DNA from: Streptomyces albofaciens JCM 4342
GTDB lineage: Bacteria > Actinomycetota > Actinomycetes > Streptomycetales > Streptomycetaceae
Reading direction: 5' to 3'
NCBI RefSeq assembly: GCF_008634025.1
Contig: NZ_PDCM01000001.1
Location: 1,048,501 to 1,112,500, forward strand
DNA: 64,000 bases
Shown: positions 39,976 to 47,872 of the stretch, one piece after another
Position numbering within the stretch: the first letter of the stretch is position 1
How the letters are laid out: each line of letters opens with the position of its first letter
Notes under the pieces: generated by a model
Databases searched by the model: none
The model's input: only the letters and a program-made list of their open reading frames with translations
What the model was told of the DNA's origin: nothing
Made by a program: the position numbers and the translations under genes

Positions 39976-40770
39976 TCAGAGCGTGAGCTGCCAGTGGGTG
40001 CCCTTGTGGTCGAAGCCGGGCCGGACCTCCACGTCCAGGGTCTTCGCGCCGGCCGGCACGTCGAAGGCGAAGTCGGCGGTGGCGGTCTTGCCGGCCGTCA
40101 GGGTGCCGTTGAAGCCGGAGCCGACCTTGCTGTCGTAGATCCGCTCGGCGGTCTTGCCGTCCTTGCCGGCCCGCGCCTCGACCATCACCAGGTCGCCGGC
40201 CACCTCCTTGCCGCCCTTGTTCTCCAGGCGCACGGTGACCTTGTACGACTTGTTGCCCTTCTCGTGGCCCACCGCGATCTCGTCGGCCTGGTACGCGCTC
40301 GGCTTGGAGACGGTCACGTTCAGGCCGGTGCTGTAGACGGCGGTGGCGCCGCCCTTGTAGTCCTTCGCGGACGTGCCGCCGCCCTCCTTGGGCTTGGCCT
40401 CCGCGCCCTCCAGGGCCTTGTCGACCTCCTTGTTGACCTCCTTCACCGCCTGGTCGACCGCGGTGACCGTGATCACCAGGCCGACGGCCGAGGCGATCAG
40501 CGCCAGGACGCCGAGGATCGTGCCGGTGACGGCCACGCCCTTGTTGGTGGCCTGTCCCCGCCTGGCCCGGCCGAGCCCCACCAGTCCGAAGATCAGGGCC
40601 AGCAGGCCGAGGATGCCGGCCAGCCAGAAGAACAGCGGGATCAGACCGCTGAGCAGGCCGATGAGGCCGAGGACGAGCGCGGCGATCCCCAGCCCGTTGC
40701 GGGCGGCCTGCTGCGGCGGCATGCCCATCGGAGCCTGCGGCGCGTGCGGGTGGTGCATCTGGTGCGACAT
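39976..40770 (-). CDS. DUF4190/DUF4352-type membrane protein
   Basis: 264 aa. Starts with a His/Pro/Gln/Met-rich cytoplasmic segment (MSHQMHHPHAPQAPMG), then three hydrophobic segments (about residues 26-75 and 80-105) in the GIAALVLGLIGLLSG ... GRARRGQATNKGVAVTGTILG pattern of DUF4190 domains. The C-terminal half (about 150-264) is a beta-rich extracytoplasmic domain resembling DUF4352/telokin-like (VTVRLENKGGKEV ... GKTATADFAFDVPAGAKTLDVEV). Such proteins are membrane-anchored and of unknown role. It is divergent from the methylase gene; a 10-bp inverted repeat in between may regulate one of the two. Confidence 0.78.
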   Translation of the reverse strand: MSHQMHHPHAPQAPMGMPPQQAARNGLGIAALVLGLIGLLSGLIPLFFWLAGILGLLALIFGLVGLGRARRGQATNKGVAVTGTILGVLALIASAVGLVITVTAVDQAVKEVNKEVDKALEGAEAKPKEGGGTSAKDYKGGATAVYSTGLNVTVSKPSAYQADEIAVGHEKGNKSYKVTVRLENKGGKEVAGDLVMVEARAGKDGKTAERIYDSKVGSGFNGTLTAGKTATADFAFDVPAGAKTLDVEVRPGFDHKGTHWQLTL

Positions 40771-40934
40771 GGAGATACGGCCCCTTCCGGGCGCTGGATC
40801 GGTGGATCGGTGAAGCGGTGGAGCGTCTGCGTCGGTGTGCGGCGGTGCGTCCGTGTGCGGCGGCGCACCGCGCACGCCGGAGTGAGCCGGCGCCTCCGTG
40901 AACCGGTGGTGCGGTGGGTCAATAACAGCATCTG

Positions 40935-40962
40935 CTGTGAACCGAGTCAACACGGTTCACAG
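40935..40962. promoter_or_regulatory. Inverted repeat between DUF4190 and methylase genes (possible operator)
   Basis: CTGTGAACCG and CGGTTCACAG, a perfect 10-bp inverted repeat with an 8-bp spacer AGTCAACA, in an AT-richer segment of the 298-bp gap 40771-41068. A smaller TTCAC-TCC-GTGAA repeat lies at 40974-40986 on the methylase side. This is operator-like symmetry for an unidentified regulator. No further gene is visible in the gap. Confidence 0.55.
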
Positions 40963-41068
40963 GTTCAAGCCGATTCACTCCGTGAAGTCAGTGATGCCGC
41001 GTTCGTGGGTATGCTCGGCGCCACAGCAGGGCAAGCGGGTCAGGGGCGAGCGGACGGGAGCCGGCCAG

Positions 41069-43195
41069 GTGGCGGAGCAAGCAGCAGCGGAGCACGCGAC
41101 GGAGGTGACCGCCGCCGGCATCGCGCGGCTGGCCGGGGTGGGCCGTGCCGCGGTCAGCAACTGGCGCCGCCGGCACGCCGGTTTCCCCAAGCCCGTCGGC
41201 GGTACGGAGACCAGCCCCACCTTCGCCCTCGCCGAGGTCGAGCAATGGCTGCGCGAGCAGGGCAAGCTCGCCGAGGTGCCGCTGCGCGAACGGGTCTGGC
41301 AGCAGGTCGTCTCGCACCCGGCCGGCGCCGCCACCGCCCTGCGGCACGCCGGTGCCGTCCTGCTGTTCGTCCGCGACCGGCCCTCCGCCTGGCGCCAGCT
41401 GGACCACGCCGCCAACGACGTCGAGCTGGCCGGCATGCTGCCCGCCATCCTCGAATCGGTCCTCGCCGCGCACCTCGGCCGCCACCACCCCGTACACGGC
41501 CTGACCCGCGACGCCCTGCTGCCCTCCGCGGCCCTCGTCCGGGCCACCGCCGGACTCGCCATCGAGGGAGGCGACGACGGCGGCGCCGACGGGAACGGTG
41601 CCGACGGGAACGGCGCCGTCCCGGCGTTCGAGTTCCTGCTCGGCCGCCACCTGGACGCCAACCCCCGGCAGTACACGCTCACCCCGCCCGGCCCGGCCGG
41701 CCTGATGGCCGCGCTGGCCGGCGCGCCCCGCAGCGTCCTGGACCCGGCGTGCGGCACCGGCGGCCTGCTGGACGCCGCCGAAGGCGCCGAGGAGCTGTAC
41801 GCCCAGGAGGCCGACCCCGACCTGGCCGCGCTCACCGCGCTCCGGCTGGCACTGCACGCCCCCGGCGCCCAGGTGCGCGTGCACGCCGCCGACACCCTGC
41901 GGGCCGACGCCTTCCCGCAGCTGGCCGCCGACGCCGTCCTCGCCCACCCGCCGTTCAACGAACGCAACTGGGGCCACGACGAACTGGCCTACGACCCCCG
42001 GTGGGAGTACGGCTTCCCGGCCCGTACGGAATCCGAACTGGCCTGGGTGCAGCACGCGCTGGCCCGGCTGCGCCCGGACGGCACCGCCGTCCTGCTGATG
42101 CCGCCCGCCGCCGCCTCCCGCCGTTCCGGCCGCCGCATCCGCGCCGACCTGCTGCGCCGCGGCGCCCTGCGCGCCGTCATCGCCCTGCCCGCGGGCGCCG
42201 CGCCCCCGTACGGCATTCCGCTGCACCTGTGGGTGCTGCGCAGGCCCGGCGCCGTCGCGCAGCCCTCGCCGCACCTGCTCGTCGTCGACACCGCCGCGCT
42301 CACCACGGGCGGCGCCCCCGGCCGGGACAACGTGGACTGGCAGGCCGTACGGGCCACCGTGCTGGAGGCGTGGGAGGCCTTCGACCGGGACGGCGGCGTC
42401 GAGGAACAGCCCGGTGTGCGGCGGACGCTGGCCGCGATCGACCTCCTCGGCGACGACGTGGACCTCGCGCCGGCCCGCCACCTGCCGCCCCCGCCGGCCG
42501 CCGGCGGCCCCGCCGAACTGGCCCGGGTGCGCGACCGGCTGACCGGCACTCTGGCCCGTACGGCCGAGCTGACCCCCGACCCGGCCGCGGCCCCGCAGTC
42601 CCCGCCCGCGCGCTGGCCGCTGACCACCGTCGGGGAACTGGCCCGCGCCGGTGCCCTCGTGCTGCGCGCCGGCGGCCCCGGCACCGCCGCCCCGGACGCC
42701 GCCCCCACCGTCCTCACCGAACACGACGTCATCGGCGGCACGGCCCCCAGCGGCTCGCTCCCCGAACAGGCCGGGTCCACCGGGCCCGCCGAGGAGCCGG
42801 TGCTCGTCGCGGCGGGCGACGTGGTGGTGCCCGTACTGGGTGGCGGCGCCGTCGCCCGCGTCGTGGACGAGGCCACCGCGGGGGCCGCCCTCGGCCGCAA
42901 CCTCTTCCTCCTGCGGCCCGACCCGGCCGCCCTCGACGCGTGGTTCCTCGCCGGGTTCCTGCGCGGCACCGCCAACACCCGGCAGGCCAGCAGCTACGCC
43001 TCCACCGCCACCCGCCTGGACGTGCGCCGCCTCCAGCTCCCGCGGCTGCCGCTGGCCGAACAGCAGCGCTACGGCCGGCGCTTCCGCGAACTGGCCGCCT
43101 TCGAGGAGACCCTGCGCCTCGCCGCCCGCCTGGGCGAACAGCTCGTACAGGGCCTGCACGACGGCCTGACGGAGGGCTTGGTCACGCCCGGCTGA
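41069..43195 (+). CDS. N6-adenine DNA methylase-like protein with TRD and altered motif IV
   Basis: 708 aa. N-terminal MerR-like HTH (about residues 10-55), then a HsdM-type N6-adenine methylase: SAM motif I LDPACGTGGLL (about residues 224-234). Motif IV, normally NPP(Y/F), reads HPPF (H293, codon CAC). The C-terminal part (about 515-700) resembles an HsdS target-recognition domain (WPLTTVGELARAGALVLRAGG ... LPLAEQQRYGRRFRELAAFEETLRLAARLGEQL). No restriction subunit is nearby. The GTG at 41069 has GGGAG 8 nt upstream. With HTH, methylase and TRD in one chain it may bind specific DNA without methylating. It lies 121 bp before a membrane protein/kinase pair. Confidence 0.82.
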   Translation: MAEQAAAEHATEVTAAGIARLAGVGRAAVSNWRRRHAGFPKPVGGTETSPTFALAEVEQWLREQGKLAEVPLRERVWQQVVSHPAGAATALRHAGAVLLFVRDRPSAWRQLDHAANDVELAGMLPAILESVLAAHLGRHHPVHGLTRDALLPSAALVRATAGLAIEGGDDGGADGNGADGNGAVPAFEFLLGRHLDANPRQYTLTPPGPAGLMAALAGAPRSVLDPACGTGGLLDAAEGAEELYAQEADPDLAALTALRLALHAPGAQVRVHAADTLRADAFPQLAADAVLAHPPFNERNWGHDELAYDPRWEYGFPARTESELAWVQHALARLRPDGTAVLLMPPAAASRRSGRRIRADLLRRGALRAVIALPAGAAPPYGIPLHLWVLRRPGAVAQPSPHLLVVDTAALTTGGAPGRDNVDWQAVRATVLEAWEAFDRDGGVEEQPGVRRTLAAIDLLGDDVDLAPARHLPPPPAAGGPAELARVRDRLTGTLARTAELTPDPAAAPQSPPARWPLTTVGELARAGALVLRAGGPGTAAPDAAPTVLTEHDVIGGTAPSGSLPEQAGSTGPAEEPVLVAAGDVVVPVLGGGAVARVVDEATAGAALGRNLFLLRPDPAALDAWFLAGFLRGTANTRQASSYASTATRLDVRRLQLPRLPLAEQQRYGRRFRELAAFEETLRLAARLGEQLVQGLHDGLTEGLVTPG

Positions 43196-43316
43196 TTTCC
43201 TACAACCCCGGCGGCGTCAGCGGTGTCGTATATACGCTCGATCACACGCAACCGCAGTATGTTCCCGGCGCCGCACCCACCGCACCGCGCCGGGCCTTGA
43301 TCCGTCAGGAGCAGTA

Positions 43317-44015
43317 ATGCACGGCCCCGTTACGGCCCCACCGCCGCACCGTCCCGCCTCGCGCAGCACGGTCGTCCTGCTGCGGGTGGTCTTCGTGGCG
43401 GTGGCCGTGCTCAGCCTGGGCTTCCTGGCCTGGGTGACGCTGCTGCGCGCTGCCGTCGTGCAGCGCCGCCCGCTGGGCTGGTGGGTGTTCGGCGCGGACC
43501 TGGCGCTGTTCGCCGGCGCGGTCGTCCTGGCCGGAGGGCGGGACGAGAACTCCTGGCAGGTCAACACCGGTGCGGGCCTGGTCGTCCTCCAGATGGCCGC
43601 GGCCGTGACGTACTACCTCGTCGTCGACGTGCGCGCGTACCGCGTCGCGCCCGGCCGGCAGGCGTACGGGCCGCCCGGCGCGGGCCCGGCGTACGGCGGC
43701 CCCCCGGGGGCGGGCCCGGTCCCGGCCGCCATGCCGCACGCCCCGAACCCGTACACCGGAGTCCAGCCGCCGTCCCAGCCGCCACGGCAGGCCGCCGATC
43801 CGCTGCCTCAGGACTGGCCCTACGCGCAGACCCGCACACAGGGCTCCTTCCAGCCCCACCCCCAGCCCCTGGCCCATCCCGCCCCGCAGCCGCAGCCCGC
43901 CGCCCCGTACGACCCGCCCGCCGCCCCGTACGGCGCCCAGCCGCAGCGCATCGACCAGGTGCGTGCCGAACTGGACGAGCTGAGCGACTACCTCCGCAGG
44001 GAGGAAGGGCGTTGA
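43317..44015 (+). CDS. Membrane protein coupled to downstream Ser/Thr kinase
   Basis: 232 aa. Three hydrophobic segments at about residues 18-44, 53-66 and 75-105, then a Pro/Gly/Gln-rich cytoplasmic tail of about 100 residues, and a C-terminal short helix (RIDQVRAELDELSDYLRREEGR) that could be a coiled-coil docking element. Its stop overlaps the TTG start of a soluble kinase gene (TTGA). The kinase lacks a membrane helix, so this protein is a plausible anchor or partner; that is an inference from coupling. No enzymatic motif is visible. Confidence 0.65.
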   Translation: MHGPVTAPPPHRPASRSTVVLLRVVFVAVAVLSLGFLAWVTLLRAAVVQRRPLGWWVFGADLALFAGAVVLAGGRDENSWQVNTGAGLVVLQMAAAVTYYLVVDVRAYRVAPGRQAYGPPGAGPAYGGPPGAGPVPAAMPHAPNPYTGVQPPSQPPRQAADPLPQDWPYAQTRTQGSFQPHPQPLAHPAPQPQPAAPYDPPAAPYGAQPQRIDQVRAELDELSDYLRREEGR

Positions 44016-45745
44016 ACGGCCGCGTCGTCGCCGAGCGCTACGAACTCTCCGCACTGCTCGGCCAAGGCGGCATGGGCCAGGTCTGGATCGCCTACGACCG
44101 CCGCCTCGACCGCCGGGTCGGCGTCAAGCTGCTGCGCCCCGACCGGGTCTCCGGCACGCCGGACGCGGAGGAGATGCGCCGCCGCTTCGTGCGCGAGTGC
44201 CGGGTCACCGCGCAGGTCGACCACCCCGGCCTGGTCACCGTCCACGACGCGGGCAGCGACGGCGACGACCTGTACCTGGTCATGCAGTACGTCGAGGGCG
44301 CCGACCTCGCCGACCACCTGGCCGAGCACGACCCGTACCCGTGGCAGTGGGCGGTCAGCGTCGCCGCCCAGCTGTGCGCCGTGCTGGCCTCCGTACACGC
44401 CGTGCCGATCATCCACCGCGACCTCAAGCCGCGGAACGTGATGGTCAGGCCGGACGGCACCCTCACCGTCCTCGACCTCGGCATCGCCGCCGCCCTGGAC
44501 ACCGACACCACCCGCCTGACCCACACCGGCTCGCCCATCGGCAGCCCCGCCTACATGGCGCCCGAGCAGGCCATGGGCGGCACCGTCGGCCCGTACACGG
44601 ACCTGTACGCACTCGGTGTGCTGCTCCACGAACTGCTCAGCGGCGAGGTGCCGTTCGCCGGCTCGACCGCGCTGGGCGTGCTGCACCGCCATCTGTACGA
44701 GCCGCCGGTCCCGGTGCGCAGGCTCCGCGCCGACGTGCCCGAACAACTGGAGGCGCTGGTGCTGCGGCTGCTCGGCAAGGACCCGCAGGAGCGGCCCGCC
44801 GACGCCCAGGAGGTCTACCAGGCGCTGGTGCCGCTGCTGCCCACCGCGTCCCAGGGGCGGGCCGGTACGGGCGCGCCGATGGACCCGACCCGGCCGTTCC
44901 TGCACCCGCACGCGCCGTGGCCGGTACGCGCCGCGGCCCCGGCCGTACCGCCACCGGCCTTCGCACCGCCGCCCGCCTTCGCGCCGCCGGGCGCCGATCC
45001 GCGCGTGTCCGGGGTGGGCGCCGACCCGCGCGTGTCCGGGGTGGGCATCGACCCGCGCGTGTCCGGGGGCGGCGCCGACCTGCGGACCTCGCGGCCGGGT
45101 GCGGACCCGTGGGCCTCGGGGACGGGTGTCGACCCGCGGACCCCAGGGGCGGGCGCCGACCCGCGAAGCTCCGGAACGGGCGGCGGCCCCGATGTCGCCG
45201 CCGCCGTGGACGAGGTCAAGCGCCTCCTGGACCAGGGCCGCATCACCCACGCCGTGGACATCCTCGGCGGCATCCTGCCGGCCGCCGCCGCCCGGCACGG
45301 CGCGCACTCCCCGGTCGTACGGACGCTGCGCAAGCAGTACGCGGCCACGCTCATGGACGACGGCCAGTACCGCCGGGCGCTGCCCGAACTTCGCGCGCTG
45401 GCCGAGGAGTTCGCGCGCGACAGCGGGCCGGGGGCGGCGCGCCAGGCGCTCCAGTTCCACTACGAGGCCGCGCAGTGCCTGGAACAGCTGGGCGAGGTGA
45501 CACAGGCGCTGGACGAGTACCGGGCCCTGCTGCCGCACTTCGAACGCTATCCGGACGACCCCATGCGGCCCCTGGAGATCCGCCGCTCCATCGGCCACCT
45601 GCTGCTCGCCCTCGGGGAGCGCGGCGCCGCCCACGAGGCGCTGTCCCGCCTCCTGTACGACGCGGAGCGGCTGCACGGCCCGCACGGCGCCTTCCCCGCG
45701 GAGGTCCGGCGCACGCTGCACTGGCTGGGCCAGGTCCGCGGCTGA
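44012..45745 (+). CDS. Ser/Thr protein kinase with repeat linker and TPR-like C-terminus
   Basis: 577 aa. The Hanks-type kinase domain covers residues 7-270: glycine loop LGQGGMG (16-22), Lys39, HRDLKPRN with catalytic Asp137, DLG with Asp155 and MAPEQ. A Pro/Ala-rich linker carries about seven tandem units of nine residues of the form ADPRVSGVG (about residues 328-390), then a helical C-terminal region of TPR-like repeats (DQGRITHAVDILGGILPAAA, YEAAQCLEQLGEVTQALDEYRALL). There is no membrane helix. The TTG at 44012 has GGAGGAAGG upstream and overlaps the previous stop by 4 nt, so the two genes are translationally coupled. It probably phosphorylates targets recruited by the TPR part. Confidence 0.88.
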   Translation: MNGRVVAERYELSALLGQGGMGQVWIAYDRRLDRRVGVKLLRPDRVSGTPDAEEMRRRFVRECRVTAQVDHPGLVTVHDAGSDGDDLYLVMQYVEGADLADHLAEHDPYPWQWAVSVAAQLCAVLASVHAVPIIHRDLKPRNVMVRPDGTLTVLDLGIAAALDTDTTRLTHTGSPIGSPAYMAPEQAMGGTVGPYTDLYALGVLLHELLSGEVPFAGSTALGVLHRHLYEPPVPVRRLRADVPEQLEALVLRLLGKDPQERPADAQEVYQALVPLLPTASQGRAGTGAPMDPTRPFLHPHAPWPVRAAAPAVPPPAFAPPPAFAPPGADPRVSGVGADPRVSGVGIDPRVSGGGADLRTSRPGADPWASGTGVDPRTPGAGADPRSSGTGGGPDVAAAVDEVKRLLDQGRITHAVDILGGILPAAAARHGAHSPVVRTLRKQYAATLMDDGQYRRALPELRALAEEFARDSGPGAARQALQFHYEAAQCLEQLGEVTQALDEYRALLPHFERYPDDPMRPLEIRRSIGHLLLALGERGAAHEALSRLLYDAERLHGPHGAFPAEVRRTLHWLGQVRG

Positions 45746-45936
45746 CCCCGTACGCACCGGCGTACCTTCAGGAGAGAACAGGAGAGAAACCGCCTTCCGG
45801 GCAACTCGTTGTGCGAATCGGTGGCCTGGATCACGCGGACTCTTTAGCATCGGCATCGATCAACGCCGGACCAGGAAGACAGGCAGGAAAAGCCGCACCG
45901 CCGCCGCACCGTTGTTGCACCCCGCCAGGAGGCTTG

Positions 45937-46584
45937 ATGTTCCGCCGTAGGACCGCGCTTCCCGTTTCCGCCGCCGCCGCGCTGCTGGCCGCCGCCCCAC
46001 TGCTGACCGCCTGCGGCACGGAGGCGCACCCCGGTGCCGCGGCCGTCGTGGACGGGCAGCGGATCACCGTCGCGCAGCTCCAGTCGCGGGTCCGGGACGT
46101 GCGCAGCGCCCAGGAGAAGTCGCCGCAGGCCGCCCAGCTGGTGGAGAACTCCGGCAGGCTGGGGCCCGCCACCCTGAACGGCATGATCTTCGACCGGGTC
46201 CTGGAGCGGAACGCGAAGGACGCCGGGGTCACGGTCTCGCGCGACGACGTGCAGAAGTGGCGCGCGGCGGCCGAGCGCAGCGCGGGCGGCGCGGAGCGGC
46301 TGAAGCAGATGTGGCTCCAGCAGGCCATCGCGCCCGGTGAGATCAACGCCGTGGTCCGCAACCAGCTCCTGCTGGACGGTATCGCCAAGCACATCGGCGC
46401 CGACCGCGGCCAGCCGCAGGGCCAGCAGCGGCTCGCCACGGAGCTGGCCAGGACGTCCCGCAAGATGGGCATCGACGTCAACCCGCGCTACGGCAAGTGG
46501 GACGACGGCCAGGTCATCCTCGGCCGGACCAAGGAGCCGTGGGTCAAGGACGTGTCCGGCGCGGCGGAGCAGCAGCAGACCTGA
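45937..46584 (+). CDS. SurA-N-like lipoprotein
   Basis: 215 aa. Signal peptide with lipobox LLTAC (Cys near residue 26). The remainder resembles the SurA N-terminal (chaperone) domain: AAVVDGQRITVAQLQSRVRDVRSAQ, LNGMIFDRVLERNAKDAGVTVSRDDVQKW. The PPIase (parvulin) domain is absent, so this is a holdase-type extracytoplasmic lipoprotein at most. The ATG at 45937 has AGGAGG 4 nt upstream. It lies 191 bp after the kinase gene, with its own leader. It probably helps folding or export of surface proteins. Confidence 0.78.
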   Translation: MFRRRTALPVSAAAALLAAAPLLTACGTEAHPGAAAVVDGQRITVAQLQSRVRDVRSAQEKSPQAAQLVENSGRLGPATLNGMIFDRVLERNAKDAGVTVSRDDVQKWRAAAERSAGGAERLKQMWLQQAIAPGEINAVVRNQLLLDGIAKHIGADRGQPQGQQRLATELARTSRKMGIDVNPRYGKWDDGQVILGRTKEPWVKDVSGAAEQQQT

Positions 46585-46600
46585 GCGGGGCCGGGGGAGG

Positions 46601-46802
46601 GCGGACCGTGCGCGTGCGGTCCGTCCCGCCCCGGCCGCGCGGACCGTGCGTGTGCGGCCTCGCCCCGGCCGCCCGAACCGTGCGTGTGCGGCCTCGCCCC
46701 GGCCGCCCGAATCGTGCGCGTGCGGCCCCGCCCGACCGCGCGAACCGTGTGCGTGCGGCCCCGCGCCCCGGCCGCCCGAACCGCGTGCGCAGCACCGCCC
46801 CG
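46601..46802. repeat. Degenerate 33-36-bp tandem repeat upstream of mazG
   Basis: About six imperfect copies of a unit of roughly 34 bp (core GGCCGCCCGAACCGTGCGTG followed by TGCGGCCTCGCCCC) lie in tandem between the SurA-like gene and mazG. Copies differ at several positions. Together with flanks they fill most of the 280-bp gap 46585-46864. No conserved gene is seen in any frame. Confidence 0.75.
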
Positions 46803-46864
46803 GCCGGCCCGTCGCGCCCCCGGTCCCGTGCGGCGTTGTCGGTGCCGTGCGTTACGTTCGTCGG

Positions 46865-47872
46865 GTGAACGCTGACGCCACCGCCGCCCCCGGCGCGCCG
46901 GACACCGCCCCCGGCCGCCTGGTCCTGCTCACGACCAGCCACCGGGTCGCGCCCGGCCTGCTGTCCTGGCCCGCGTGGCAGACGCTGCGCGCCGCCGACC
47001 GCGTGCTGTGCGCCGACGACGCCCACCCGCAGCTCCCGTATCTGCGCGAGGCGGGCATCGCGGTGGAGCGGGCCGTGCCCGGCGCCCGCGAGCTGGTGGA
47101 GTTCTGCCGTGACGGTGGCCGTACGGCGGTCGTCATCACCTCCGCCGACGGGGACACCGAGCTGACCGACGGCCTGGCGCGGATGGCCGGCTCGGGCCGG
47201 GAGACGATGCCGGACCTGGAGCTGCTGCCCGGTTCGTACGACCTGCCGGGCGCCCGCCTGCTCGACCTCGTGCAGGTCATGGACCGGATCCGCCGCCAGT
47301 GCCCGTGGAGCGGCGTGCGCACCCACGAGGACCTGGCGAAGTACGGCATCGAGGAGATGTACGAGCTGGTCGAGGCCATCGAGGAGGGCGACCGGGAGGC
47401 GCTGCGCGAGGAGCTGGGCGATGTGCTCCTCCAGGTCGTCTTCCACGCCCGGATCGCCCAGGACGACCCGGACGGGCCGTTCTCCGTCGACGATGTGGCG
47501 GCCACGCTCGTGGACAAGCTGATCCGCCGCCATCCGCACATCTTCGGCGAGGAGGCCGCGCACACCCCGGAGGACGTGAAGGCGCACTGGCTGCGGGAGA
47601 AAGCGGCCGAGAAGCAGCGCGCCTCGGTCACCGAAGGCATTCCGCTCGGCCAGCCCGCCCTGGCGCTGGCCGGCAAGCTGGCCTCCCGGGCGCGTACGGC
47701 CGGCATCGACGCCCTCCCGCCGGGGGAGGGCGTCGGGTACGAGCTGCTGGCCCTCGCCGTACGGGCCGAGGCGTCCGGCACGGACCCGGAGACCGCGCTG
47801 CGGGCCGCCGCCCGCACCTACCGGGACGCGATCCGGTCCGCCGAGGAGGCCGCCTCCGGCGCCGCGGACTGA
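46865..47872 (+). CDS. mazG: MazG nucleotide pyrophosphohydrolase
   Basis: Hydrolyses (d)NTPs to NMP and PPi, cleaning the pool or moderating stress signals. 335 aa. The MazG domain starts with RQCPWSGVRTHEDLAKYGIEEMYELVEAIEEGD, with acidic metal ligands E163, E164, E167 and the downstream EELGDVLLQVVFHA set (E182, E183, D186), followed by FSVDDVAATLVDKLIRRHPHIFG. The N-terminal about 130 residues resemble a reduced tetrapyrrole-methylase-type domain. A -10-like TACGTT ends 6 nt before the GTG, suggesting a leaderless mRNA. Its last 55 bp overlap the converging MFS gene. Confidence 0.9.
   Translation: MNADATAAPGAPDTAPGRLVLLTTSHRVAPGLLSWPAWQTLRAADRVLCADDAHPQLPYLREAGIAVERAVPGARELVEFCRDGGRTAVVITSADGDTELTDGLARMAGSGRETMPDLELLPGSYDLPGARLLDLVQVMDRIRRQCPWSGVRTHEDLAKYGIEEMYELVEAIEEGDREALREELGDVLLQVVFHARIAQDDPDGPFSVDDVAATLVDKLIRRHPHIFGEEAAHTPEDVKAHWLREKAAEKQRASVTEGIPLGQPALALAGKLASRARTAGIDALPPGEGVGYELLALAVRAEASGTDPETALRAAARTYRDAIRSAEEAASGAAD

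Noticed and set aside
41069..43195. A complete type I restriction-modification system
   Set aside because: No HsdR helicase-nuclease gene is present within the window, and the methylase motif IV is altered.
46601..46802. Possible CRISPR array
   Set aside because: Units are contiguous and degenerate with no spacers of constant length, and no cas genes are present.
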